From the NCBI RefSeq assembly GCF_024868665.1, contig NC_079912.1, forward strand, positions 17,865,673 through 17,929,672: a stretch of DNA of 64,000 nucleotides. The letters are read 5' to 3'. The position numbers and the translations under genes were made by a program. Shown here piece by piece: positions 22,601 through 34,400 of this stretch; within the stretch, counting starts at the first letter, position 1; each line of letters begins with the position of its first letter. The notes under the pieces are model-generated. The model did no database searches and was not told the origin of the DNA. It saw only the letters and a list, made by a program, of their open reading frames with translations. The stretch is from Triplophysa rosa (taxonomy: Eukaryota; Chordata; Actinopteri; Cypriniformes; Nemacheilidae).

Positions 22601-25026
22601 TGTGTCTTATACATGCATGGGCAACTAATAACACACCAAAGATTCAGAAAAACACGTATTCGCGCCATATGACCCCTTTAACTCAATAAATTCAGGATGG
22701 CAAAATCTGTAAGAAGATTTAGACAAAGTGCATCTTAAAATCGGACTCTCAGGACAACAATACCATTCTTATGAGCTAATATTACAAAAGCACTTTTATT
22801 AATACAAAGGCGCAGCAAGTTACATTGGAAACATACATACTTTAAAGTAAATAGAGAAGACCTGAAATGCATAAAAATGTCCAACGCATGTGTTTAAAAC
22901 TAATATTGAACTGCCCTAGAAAGCTTGATGTTAAACAGTTGCATGTCCATCTTTGCCTCAACGATTCTAGGTCACATCACAATCTCAAACTACTTACTCA
23001 ACTACTTTCCCGGGCTTGATATTGAGAAAAGGAACTGCCACGGCTTCAGCGCGCTGATGAAAGCTGCAATGCAGGGTCGAGTGGAATGTGTCAAAGCCCT
23101 GATGTTGGCAGGTAGTCAAGTCACTTGGTACCAGACATGTACATGTCTGAATGCTACAATATAAAGAACTCATTGAGCCATTCTTAGCCACAGACAATGA
23201 AGCTAGACTACATACAGAGATAATCACACCGTAGGTGCTTTTAAGAAGAGCTCGTACAAAAATGAAAACCCTGTCATGTTATTCTCAACCAGTACGTGGT
23301 TCTTTTTTTCTAGATCCAAACAAAAAAAATGACACAATGTGTTTAGTTATTACTGTACATATGTGAGCCTTTATAATGTGTAATGATGTAAATGTGGCAT
23401 TTTTAAAGTCCCACTGCAGTCGATAATTTTATCATTTAAAACTCATCTTTAAGCATTAAAAGCACATATGTAAAAGTTATTTCCTGATAATACATTTTTC
23501 ATGCCTTAAAATGACTTAATGTAACTCTGCACCCTTGTTTCATATAGTATACACGGATTCATGAATATGCAAATTAGGCCCCGCCTCCTCCAATCGGGTG
23601 AGCTCGCAACATTGATATAGGTACTTAGATGCCTCATTTGACGTGTGAGCAGCGCATGCTCGTGTTGCAGAAGCAGAACTGAAACAGCAGCGATCGTTTC
23701 AGTGCTGAGTTTATGTTGCATCCTTAGCCTATCTATGGCTCAAATCCGTTAAAGTGATTGGTTACTTGGTTGTCTTCGGCAAACTGCAGTTTTATGGAAA
23801 AAATACTCCGCAATGGTTAAAAATGATGAACTTGCAAATGGTTTTTCTTAAAGCATATTAAAAACACCACAAAGACATAAACAACAATAAAAACTTGATT
23901 TTCACCACAGGGGGACTTTAATGTAAATGCAGTTGTGAAGATTTTTAGTGAAGAAAAATCGCTTTTTTTGAGTAACGATTTTCAAAAGTATGCTTGTGCA
24001 TTCTACAAAAAAGAAAGGTTTGGAAACAAATGAGTAAGAAATAGAACTTGAATTTGTGTTTGAACAATTACTTTAATGTTATTTTGTCTCGTAAATGTGG
24101 GTTAGGTTTGCCTATAAGAACAAACGGAATAAAATGTATAAAAATGCATTATAAATGCATAAAAACGTGCCTTGTCTTTTTCTTCACCAGGAGCGGATCT
24201 CGACGCCAGAGACAACGGAAGGAAGTTCACTGCATACGAGTGGGCCATCTTCACGAGCCGCTTTGAGACTGCCTTCGCCATAACCCGACTGATGCAGCAA
24301 CCGTGTCCCGAGCAGTTCTCTGACGCATATCAACCCGAGTGGCCGCTTCTGCACGCTCTCGTGGCCAAAGCTCAGGCACCTAAAGGCTGCATTCAGAAGA
24401 TATCAGAGACCCTCCGGAACTTCTTTGACATCAGTAAAGTCACTGAGGCTTCGGAGGACGGGGTGCTAGATCACATGGTGCGCATGACAACAGCCCTGGG
24501 AAGCCCGTTCATCGCGACTGCGTGCCGAACGGTGTGTCCCGGTAGCCCACCATGCGTGGGAAAACGGCATTACTCTGTTCAGGAGATGTTAAGAAAGCAA
24601 CGAATCGAGCAACTTAAAGGTCTCGGCCCAGAGCGCCTTGAGAACTACAAAAGACTTTTCCAGAATTCACAGGTCATGCTGATACCTAAACCCAAAGATC
24701 GGCGTTCAAGTCTGCAGCCCCATTCCCGTACAGATGACTCTCTAGCCCACCGGAGAGGGAGTCTGCTGCCCCTACACCTGCTCAGGAGGAGCAGCGTGAG
24801 ACCAGGTCTGGTGGTCCCGAAGGTTAGAATTACCAAGGCACCTACTCCCACCTACGTGCCGGAGAAAGTGCGCCGGAAGAGCAGCTGTAAAGACGGACAG
24901 TTCCTTCAGATCCCTAAGTGGAGATATAAAGAATTGAAAGAAGAGCGGAAGAAAGCTGAGGAAGCGGAGAGGAGACGACTGGAAGCTGCAACAAAGCGAC
25001 AACTCTCTACAGGAAAAAGGAAATAA
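16651..25026 (+). CDS. ankrd33b: Ankyrin repeat domain-containing protein 33B
   Basis: Four exons in phase: 16651-17073, 21644-21773, 22971-23111 and 24191-25026, giving 509 residues (human about 494). The N-terminus is acidic and carries the conserved block [16 protein letters not shown] (about residues 76-91). Ankyrin repeats follow: [22 protein letters not shown] across exons 1-2, [15 protein letters not shown] in exon 2, [15 protein letters not shown] in exon 3 and [13 protein letters not shown] in exon 4. The C-terminal half has [28 protein letters not shown], a Ser/Arg-rich stretch and an end motif [10 protein letters not shown] followed by a charged [13 protein letters not shown] helix. 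Ankyrin repeats bind other proteins; the molecular role of this family is poorly known (the relative ANKRD33 is a photoreceptor repressor). The start ATG matches the family MVL- start. Introns are 4.6, 1.2 and 1.1 kb. Confidence 0.93.
17269..17672. mobile_element. Angel-like palindromic element (ankrd33b intron 1)
   Basis: Both ends are intact: TTAAAGGGATAGTTCACCCC on the left and CAAACTATCCCTTTAA on the right. It is about 400 bases of inverted-repeat sequence with no coding capacity. Confidence 0.8.
20158..20420. mobile_element. Short repeat beginning TTAAAGGTATAGCTTACCC
   Basis: The left end resembles the Angel-like family, but the interior (CTGAACACAAACAAAATAAT, then GTATGACTCCAGACTTCTGA) matches another fish repeat I recall. 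The right end is unclear. It lies in intron 1 of ankrd33b. The remainder of this intron (17700-21600) shows no gene. Confidence 0.5.
21906..22682. mobile_element. Non-autonomous DNA transposon carrying a THAP-domain frame
   Basis: Terminal inverted repeats are visible: AAAGGAGTCATATGACACGG on the left and the inverse of AAAGGGGTCATATGGCGC on the right, 777 bases apart. It lies inside intron 2 of ankrd33b, and a THAP frame is read inside it on the minus strand. THAP fingers occur in P-element-type transposases, which suggests that class. No catalytic domain is present. Confidence 0.7.
22086..22436 (-). pseudogene. THAP zinc-finger domain frame (116 residues)
   Basis: Minus-strand frame with the C2CH THAP signature: C4 and C8 near the start, W35, then C54-x2-H57 followed by F58 (VQVCAAHF), and GAIP at 82-85 in the place of the family AVPxxF box. 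The segment [20 protein letters not shown] is typical. It stops after 116 residues with no transposase core, so it is a captured or leftover DNA-binding domain. Whether it is expressed from the ankrd33b intron cannot be told. Confidence 0.65.
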
Positions 25027-25623
25027 CTGTGACTTTTAATGTGGGCTTATACTTGAAATGCTATTTTGATGTTGGATGCAAATATATTTTCTTATTTATT
25101 GTTTTTTTTTAAAGATTTTTTTAAAGATTATGCTTTAAAATGAGGTAAACTAAGTGGTTTAATGTGGACCGACGAACTTTAATCCCTCTATAAAGAACTA
25201 CACATCAGCAAGGCAGCCAACCACAAAGCTCTCAGATAAACTACTTTTGTTTGTTTACATATTCAAAAAGGAGGTTCTTACAACTACAATCTGGGTTGTT
25301 GAAACAGCATCATGAATGTATTTAACAAATTCAACAAATGTACCGTACCACATGGAACCTCGCTTTTAAGCTCTTTTCCAGTTTGCACATGATCCAGGGG
25401 TGTTCATTTCAGGGTCCAGTTGGAGAACAGAACACCCAACAAGGTTGTATTGGTTAATTCATAAAATAACAAGAGAAGAGTCATCAATGAACAACACTTC
25501 CACAGCATTTATTAAACCTAGTTCATGCTTATTTCAGCATACAAAGAATCCAAAGTGGTAACAGCTAATGCACAGTGAACTCGCATGAAGAATTGTTTTG
25601 GCATTACTAACATTAAGAAAGAT

Positions 25624-25946
25624 TAAAGGAACAGTTCACCCAAAAATGAAAATTCTGTCTTCAATTGCTCACCCTCAAGTGGTTCCAAACCTGTATAAAT
25701 TTCATTGTTCTGGTGAACACAGAGAAAGATATTTAGAAGAATGCTTGTAACCAAACAGTTCTGGGGCACTTTTGACTATATTGGAATTCTTCCCACTATG
25801 GTAGTCAATGGTGGCCAAGAACTGTTCGGTTACAAGCATTCTTCCAAATAGCTTTCTCTGTGTTCATCAGAAATGTATACAAGTTTGAAACAACTCAAGG
25901 GTGAGTTGTGACAGCATTTTTATTTTTGGGTGAACTGTCCCTTTAA
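25624..25946. mobile_element. Angel-like palindromic element downstream of ankrd33b
   Basis: AAAGGAACAGTTCACCC and the inverse GGGTGAACTGTCCCTTTAA bound about 323 bases of inverted-repeat sequence. It may lie in a long ankrd33b 3' UTR; AATAAA signals occur at 26394-26399 and 26654-26659. Confidence 0.8.
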
Positions 25947-27378
25947 GAAATGCAGAAAAACTATATTGCTCATTGTCATTTCATGTTAGTTAATACATTT
26001 ACTAATGCTAACAAATACAACCTCTTTGTGAAATGTTGACTGAAAAATGAAAGAGAAATACTAATTCAGCCTGATATAGATGTTTTAAATGATTATCATA
26101 TAGGTTAAACACTAAACCTTTACGTTAAGAAGTCCTAACTTGGACTGCTGTAAAATTCTAAAGGTTTTTTCACACATACAGTGTGAAAATGGCAGTCGAC
26201 TCTTTTAAGTGTCAATGCACCTTAATTCTCCAAAAACAGGGCGAATTATTTTCTAGTAAGAGATTCTACTCCATAAAAGTCTGGTTAGTTATGCATAGGT
26301 GATGACGGCAATGTAAAATCAAATGTTTTAAACATATCAGCAAATCTCAGGTAATAAAATAACTTTTGTCTGCAGGTAAACTAAAATACCTTTAATAAAA
26401 GAAATACACGATTATCATCGTATATTCTCAACAGCACCACTGTGCCTCTGTGGCCAGCACACAGAATACACGAAAGATGCACTGTGGGTAAATATACTGT
26501 AGATGTCAAGACCATTGCTGGCCAAATGTCAGGTTGCCCTGTTACCGTAAAAGAATATCAAACTCTGTTTACACTGCTTTTGATTTGTAACAAGTAACAA
26601 ACCAAAAGTGATGAGCAACAATATTTTAAATATGTAACAAATTGTACCTTTGGAATAAATCCTGCTGTATAATACTGTGTGATTTGTTGATCACTGTAAT
26701 TTCGCATGTGGTAACCGCAGATGTAAATGTGAAGGATGGGCCTTCTTAAGCTCTTAGTGATATTGAGGTCACTGGTTATGTTGTATCAGACAGGGACTTG
26801 CAGGTTTGTAATGTCAGCATTTCTCTCAGGACAACACAAAGCTGTTGTAAGGTCACTGACACGCCCTCTGCTGGAGAACTGGAGCACTGATCTGGGACGG
26901 AGTCGATAGCCTATCAAAAACAAATACACTGTACAGGGTTGAATGTCAGATAGACCCCTGGGTTAGGGCCACTCTGAACTAACGCGAGCCCTTATAAATC
27001 CTGCTTTGTGTAAAAACAACCTTGACCTAAAAAACAACATTTCAAAACTGTCATTCAAAGATTTGAGGTTCTCCTTTTCTATAAGTGAACAGCAGGTTTG
27101 GCCAGCTGGTTTGTTAACTGTATGTATGGCCGGAGACTGCAGAAAACTTGCCACTTTGGGTTGTGGGACTGACCTGTGCCTGTAGCAGCTGCTGGCTCTT
27201 ATCAACAACTAAGTGGAAACAGGTTAACTGGAATCAAAGCTGCATTTGGCGTCTAGTATAGTCAACCACGAAGAAAACATGAAAATAATTTTGCATAATT
27301 AAAAATGATATTTTTTGATATATTAGTAGTAATGTAATATAATGAAATATTATTGAATATTAAAATTGACAAATACTA

Positions 27379-27697
27379 TTAAAGTGATAGTTCGCTCCAA
27401 AATAATGTTTTTGTCATTAAATACTCACCCTCTTGTCATTTCAAACCTGTATGACTTTCTTCCGCAGAACACAAAAAAAGATATTTTGAAAATTGTTGTT
27501 AACTAGACCTCATTCACTTGCATTGGTTTTGTGTCCATACAGTAGAAGTGAATGGGGTCCAGTGCTGTTCGGTTACCAACTTTCTTCAAAATACCTTTTT
27601 TTGCGTTCTGAGGAAGAAAAGAAGTCATAAAGGTTTGAAATGACAAGAGGGTGAGTAAATAACGACAAAAAATATTTTTGGGTAAACTATCAGTGTA
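27379..27697. mobile_element. Angel-like palindromic element
   Basis: Diverged ends (TTAAAGTGATAGTTCGCTCC and GGTAAACTATCAGTGTAA) around the characteristic GATATTTTGAAAA core and its inverse. It lies between the convergent genes ankrd33b and dap. No gene is seen in 25950-28000. Confidence 0.75.
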
Positions 27698-27779
27698 AGT
27701 TTAAAACTACAGCCACTGATTTCAAATAAAGATACAAAACTTCTTTAGTCAAGAGCAGTTCATGATTTTGTATTTGTTG

Positions 27780-27960
27780 TTAAATTAATAGTTCACCCCA
27801 AAATGAAAATGATGCCATCTTGTCATTTCAAACCTGTATGACTCTCTTTCTTCCGCAGAAGGATATTTTGAAGAATGTTGGAAACCAAACAACGGCAGGA
27901 CCCATTCACTTGCATTGGTTTTGTGTCCACACAATATCAATAGGTAAAGCTGTTGTTCCA
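27780..27960. mobile_element. Truncated Angel-like element (left half)
   Basis: TTAATAGTTCACCCCAAAAT begins the left half; the inverted right half is missing. It sits only about 80 bases from the complete copy that ends at 27697. Confidence 0.7.
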
Positions 27961-28042
27961 TTACCAGCATTCCTTGTTAAAATGATGTTTTTCTTACATT
28001 TTTAGAACAACAAAAAAGCATACGTTTGTTTTATATTAACGT

Positions 28043-28048
28043 TTTATT
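28043..28048 (-). terminator. Candidate poly(A) signal of dap
   Basis: AATAAA on the minus strand, about 400 bases past the dap stop codon. It is the first canonical signal noticed in that direction. Confidence 0.4.
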
Positions 28049-28447
28049 CAGACAGCCAGACCTATTCCCTAATGCCTAATATACAACATTCACCAACTTC
28101 AAAAAAACGATTTATACAATTTACATATCTCAGGAACTATGTAAAACAAAATTACAATAAAATGCAGCTCCATGCTTCCCTCATGAAATAGACCCATAGA
28201 TTAAACATGTTCTGAATTAGTGATCTGCAAATGAGCCTTTTAAATTTAGTGTTGCAATGATCTACAAGACAGAAAAGGGCAAAAAAGGAACGCTTAATAT
28301 GGTACTGGTGATGAACAACATTTGCAGGCACAGATTTGTGGGGTGGGGGGATATGGAATGCTTCCCGGGGCAACCTGAGAGGGTGTTTGGGGTGGTGCGG
28401 ACTTGGCCCTGTGTGGTGCCGGCGGTGGTCTGGGGCGGGGTGCAGGC

Positions 28448-31400
28448 TCACTTGCGGGGCTGATGGATGTGCTGGTTGATGTGATGGGCTGTAGGCAGCT
28501 TCTGCACTGCAGGAACAGGTTTTTGATGGGCCACCTGAGCAGCAGCGGGGGTGAAGTCTTTATCACCCTGAAAAGAACAACCAACAGCAATAAAGCGTAT
28601 TATATGTGACACATGGTTGACGATTTGTGGGCTTCGAATCTCTGACGGTGACCATCGGTGACTATTAAATTAATAATTCTCCATTAAATGAAAATGATGT
28701 TTCCTTGCCGTCACTTCATTCCACACTTCAAAATATATTAGACCAGAATGATGATGATGTGTAAAAAATGTTTTTCATCATTTCTGAACAAATTTAAAAG
28801 TAAACCTACAGTGAAAGAAAACACTAATGCAAAATGGCTGATGTGCAGCCAGCTGGTGTCCAGTGAGGAAAAATATCAAGAAAGCAACAGCCTCGAATGT
28901 TCTTCAACGCCCCTTTAATCATGCGTCACATATGAAAGAACAGTGAAGCTTTTGAAGGAGATTATAGGGTAGGCAAGCCCATTTTTCTATTTTAATTCGG
29001 TTTACAAAGTAAGCATAAAGAGATAAATACTCAAACATTACAAAAAATACAGAGCACTTTAGAAGTAAAATATGCCATTCCAACACATTAAAAAACAACG
29101 TCTACATGCGCGCTGTGGGTCACTTTGAAAGCACTATGGCATGACGCAGCGTTCTACTGCATCAAACATGCACGGATTGATGCGTTATGTCACAGCCTCC
29201 ATCAAAACAGCATATTCAAATCCTGAGACTCGACCAATCCCTTGGCGGCAGAGCGGATTAGGGTCAGTCCGGGCTGGGAAGGGGCACAGCGGGCTCTATG
29301 TGACAAGCTGTTAAACCCTGCATAAACCCACTACAAAGTCTCGGGCATATCAGACTGTTGATGTAATCTCCATAAGTAATGCAAGACAAATATAGCATTT
29401 ATCTGTGCAAACTGTCCCTCGGTCATGGCTTCCCAAACAGCCGGCTCTGTTGATTTGGCACGTGAGCAGGTTTAAGATGAATTTGGCAATGGGTAGATTG
29501 CATTAGACAGCAGTGGCTGCCTCAGGACGGATGAAGTCTGTAGAAAGGTTAATAGGACATCTGCTACACTGGCACAGTGAGTCTATAACAACTCAAAGAG
29601 TTCGATGTGCAATGTTGCTTCAGAGTCGCACACACGTTTGGACATATTACGGAGGTCAAGTTCAAGAAAGTACAAACAGATCTGTGTTTTTTCACGCGAG
29701 CATCTAGTAAGAATAAAAGCATTCTTAACATAACCGACACATGGCCTTCGGCTATGACATCACGATCTTGTCATTGAACCCACCTTAGTGACAACTCCTG
29801 AGACCACCACAGGCATCTTTGGTGGGCTAGAAATAGAAAAGAAAACAAGAGTCACAAACGACGAACCAAACACTGTTAATGCATGTGTTAGTTAAGCATT
29901 AGCAAAACAGACGACAACATTGTGAAGTGTTGCTAAAGAAACCGTTTTCTTTTCAAGTCACACACAACGTGATTGAAAGTATTGATTGTTAATTTTCCAG
30001 AGGGAACCTGTGCGGGAGCACACAAACAGCCAATGAATGACACCACTTATAATTCTGAGGGAAAAACCTGTGGGTTTCAGCCAAAATGGACTCAACAGTG
30101 CTGCCTTGTGTGTGATGCAAAGACACCATTAAACGGAGTTTATTGAAGGTAAAGGCACAAGTATGAGAAAAGATATGTTTATGTTTGCTGCTCGGGATAT
30201 TAAGGAGATAAGACATCTACACACATTTATAAACCCCACTAAAACTATTTAAAGGTCCAATGTGTCCTTTTTAAGGATCTATTGACAGAAATGCAATATA
30301 TAATGTCTTCAGAGGTGTATAAAGACCTCACATCATGAAGCGTTATGCTTTTATTACCTTAGAATGAGCCATTTCGGTCTACATACACAACGTGTCCTCA
30401 TACATGGAATTCGCCATGTTGTTTCTACAGTAGCCCTTTGATTCGTAAATACGTTATCTCCTTCGACAAAGAAGTGAAAACGTGACAACATCTTAGTTCT
30501 GTGTCAGCCACCGTAGTGCTTCGAAAGGGAGGGGGGAGCGGTGGAGTGAGCGGTGGGTTGCAATTTGCAACCTTACTGCTAGATGCCGCCAAATTCAACA
30601 CACTGGACCTTTAAGAACTAGGCATATTTTTTTATGTATGTACCCAAAATATTCACCTGGGTATTTGCGCATCCACAAATGTTTAAATAAGACTAAATGT
30701 GTTTGGAATAAAACAATTTACAAGACATAAAAGAACATGCATCACAAAAATCTTGGCTTCGGTGCAGTCTGTCAGCTTTCCCATCACCGTTCACACGGCA
30801 CAAATGCACATCTCATGATTTGATCTGACAGCAGCATGCATGAAATCAAAGTCTGAGGTCTGCGCTTGATTAGCTGAAGGTCAACAGGCAGCATCGTTGT
30901 GAGCACAGGACCTGATTGAAAGCTCAATCAGACGTCTGAAGTGGCCGTCAGCCGATGCCCTCTATTCCACATCGACGCTGAGAGGAACTGCCTTCCCCGT
31001 CCAGACACGAGGCTAATGGGTTGCATGGACGGAATGCTAATGTTGTGAATTAAATACAGCACTGATGAAAACATCAGGACATGCAGCACGTCATCTGGAT
31101 TTACAGGCTCACCGCAGAAAGCAGGGCTCTAATAATTAGACTTCTAAATGCATCCTGACAAGGTTTTGATTAAAACAAGATCATCTGTGTTTAGCATGGA
31201 ACGGGATCAACAAGATATGTGAAACAGATGAAATCGAGGGAACTAGTAAGGTGTCGACGGTGAAAGTCAAACTGAACAGTATATTTATTTTGTTAAGCTA
31301 TCAGATATATCATTTCGATTTATTTACAACTATTACCATAACAATAAAGTTAACTCTCATTAAATGGCAAGCTTCACTAGTCTGCGTAAATAACTACAGT

Positions 31401-34400
31401 AGTCCTTACATCTCATTGCCAAATAACAAACCACAGACCTTGTTTTTGTATAAATAATACGCCCTCATAAATTATGCGTAAGACTATGTGTATTAAGAAG
31501 GCAAATCGGGATGATTCTCATTTCAAGTTGTCTTTTGATTCCTGGTCACTGTGCCTCAAGGCCTATCCAAGATGGCGGCGCTCGCACACGCTGCGGCTTC
31601 TCTCTCTCCCGACAGAACGGTGTTTTCGTGTTTTCTGTCTTGTAAGTCGTAGTGTTTTTGTACGTCTACCTGTCTTTAAGCGCGAATACAGTCGTGAGTT
31701 TCTGTACTTATCTGTATTTTTATATATATGTGTAGTGTTAACTGTATGCACCATGGGTCTGAGAGTAACGCAATTCCAATCCTCTATATGCATGTACCGT
31801 ACATGTGGCAGAACTGACAATAAAGCAGACTTGAACTAAGTATTAAATAAGCACGCATGTGAAAACTAGAGAGTGGATGAAGGGGTGTGAGGTAAAACAG
31901 GGTGCTCCAGGCACCGAGCAAGGAACAAAATGGCCTATAAAAATCCCAAGGGACGTGGAATTTACCATCACCATCTGAGCACGGAGCAGAAACACGGCTC
32001 CCGGCCTGAGCAAGCGGTCAGCTTCAGAAATGATTCTCATTAATTTTCCAAAGCCAAGCGTTTCCCTGGAGCACCGGCCAGAGGAGAAGGTCAACAGTGA
32101 TAATTGACCTTGACAAGACAAACAGTCCTCGTCCTCGTCTCCGTTGAAAATAGAATTATAATGTGTGACCAACAAAAAGCTCTGAAAATTGGGTCCAAGC
32201 AGGCGCGGGTGGGTGTTTTTCGGTAGCCCCTTATAAAATGACGCAGCATGGGAAGTTCACACCTCTTCTCACGATGGAGGAAACGGAGCTATAAATGGAG
32301 ACGATTACATCGTTATCACAGCGTGAGACGCATACAAGTATGTTAAATGAGTGGTTTGTAATACAAGAGGTGACTTCTATATCTCTAAAATCCAGAAGTT
32401 GAAGGTTTCATCTTGCTACAAGAGGGAATGAAAACCCCAAAGCTCAGAGAGGAAGAGAGAGAGACTTGCAAGAGGGATAATCCCCCTTTGAGGAATAAAA
32501 GTGCTGCTCAACCAACACAACCTGTCCAACAGCCTTACATCTATCTTTCAAAAGAGAGAGCTATATAATCTCAGATTAAACAGACACACCTTTCAACTCC
32601 TTTTCAAGCATTTCATTTTATAAAGTCCGGTTTTCATTTGGAGTAAAGAAAGGAATTCTGCTTTTGAGGTCGTTATAAGAATGAACTAATAATAATAAAA
32701 GCAAATAGGATTTGTTTTTCTAAACCTCTGCTAAACGTGCTAAATAGAGAAGGTTGAGAATAGCCCTTATGAATTATAACTTTTATCTTACCTATTTCTC
32801 TTAGATGGAGGTCATTCAATCGAGTCTACAGAATGTTGCAATCATGTTCCAGAAAGAACCAACCCGAAAGCTAGAAATGTTGTGCACTGGTAAAGAAAAC
32901 TCATTCGAAGCACAATATATTTGGATATATTATTGGACATATGGGCTTATTCATACCCAGCAATACCATTCTAAACCTGAGGGTGGCAGCAGTGTGCTTG
33001 CTTTCCAACGAAGAAAACAGGCCAGAGATATTGTTAGGACAGGTCTTGCTAATTTAGGTAAAATCTTTGGTGGAAAAACACATACAAGGTTAAAATCAGG
33101 GACAATAACTCGAGGGGAGATTCGATTTTTCATCTCGAACAAATACGTTTCACTTCAGCAAGCTGAAATCCTCTTGGTATTAAAGGACAGGGAAGGCCAT
33201 GAAGATTGAGTTCAGGGCGTGAAAGAAAGAGCCGTCTTCTTGTGCAGTTTATACACTTTATTTATTAGAAATATGACTGAAAGAAGTGGTGCTCAACTGG
33301 TTTTGCTTCAGGACCCAGATTTTACATCAGTAGAACTCACCACATATTGTGCAAATGTTACAAAAACATCCTCAAAATATATGACAACTGACAGTTTTCG
33401 TACATGAAAGATACTGTACCTGAATTATGTTTTCATGCAACGAATAATATGTTTTTCATGATCTTCCTTTTTTAGACAGTTTTGATCATTGTTTTCAAGA
33501 CAGTCTAAAAATACAACAATGTTTAAAAATAGCATTGTTTTTCCTCACTTTCTGCAACCTTATCTGAACAAACCCGTGAACCCACCAGTTGAGAACCACT
33601 ACTAAAAATATGTTTAGCGAGAAGAAAGGCAAAGGACGGATGAACGAAAACAGAAAGAGATTGAGAGATGCAGCATGTCGGAGAGTCAGTCGTTATGCTA
33701 CTTTGGAAGCGAAACGATTGTAGCAATTAACAAGGCGGCACAAGTAACTCACTGTTGTCCTGTCAACCATGTGAGATAACTATTGTTTATCAATGAGCTT
33801 AATCGGGGAGGCAAAACGACCGTAAGCTCTGTTCTGGACCTTCTGGATAAGCAAAACAGCAGTGAACATGAAACTCACCATCACCATCTAATACAAACAG
33901 ACTGAGTTCTGACTTCAACTCTGTTTGCAACCAGGGCCATGAATACAGCCACGGAAAAAATTAAGAGAGGATTGCAAATGTTCATTTAATCAGCATTTCT
34001 AGATGTATTGTGTCCATTCCAGTCCAGTGTTTGTTGAGTTTCAACAAAATCAAACCTCAGGAGTGACAAAGTCATCCAACAGCAACGAGAAAAACTGACA
34101 GCATGACAAGACGCATGAAAACTGTGAAAAAAATCCAGGTTATCACATAATAACATTTTTTTCTTTTCCTAAACACATGTACAAATATTACTATTGTATT
34201 GCTTAAAAGTGAATATGAAATTGTTTTCTTTGCAGTATTTGAGGTCTGAAAAATACAGAGCATCTTTTCTGTTATTTTCCCCTGTTTCTCTGCAAATAGA
34301 TGCAAATAGAAACAATATTTTTGTTTGAAATTTGGGAGAAATACTGTGAGTAGTTCACAGAGTAAAACAAAAATGACCATTTTACCTAAAAACATACCTA

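Noticed and set aside
32805..33209. 134-residue open frame in dap intron 2 (+)
   Set aside because: No recognisable domain, no splice or promoter context, and composition like the surrounding intron. Length alone does not support a gene.
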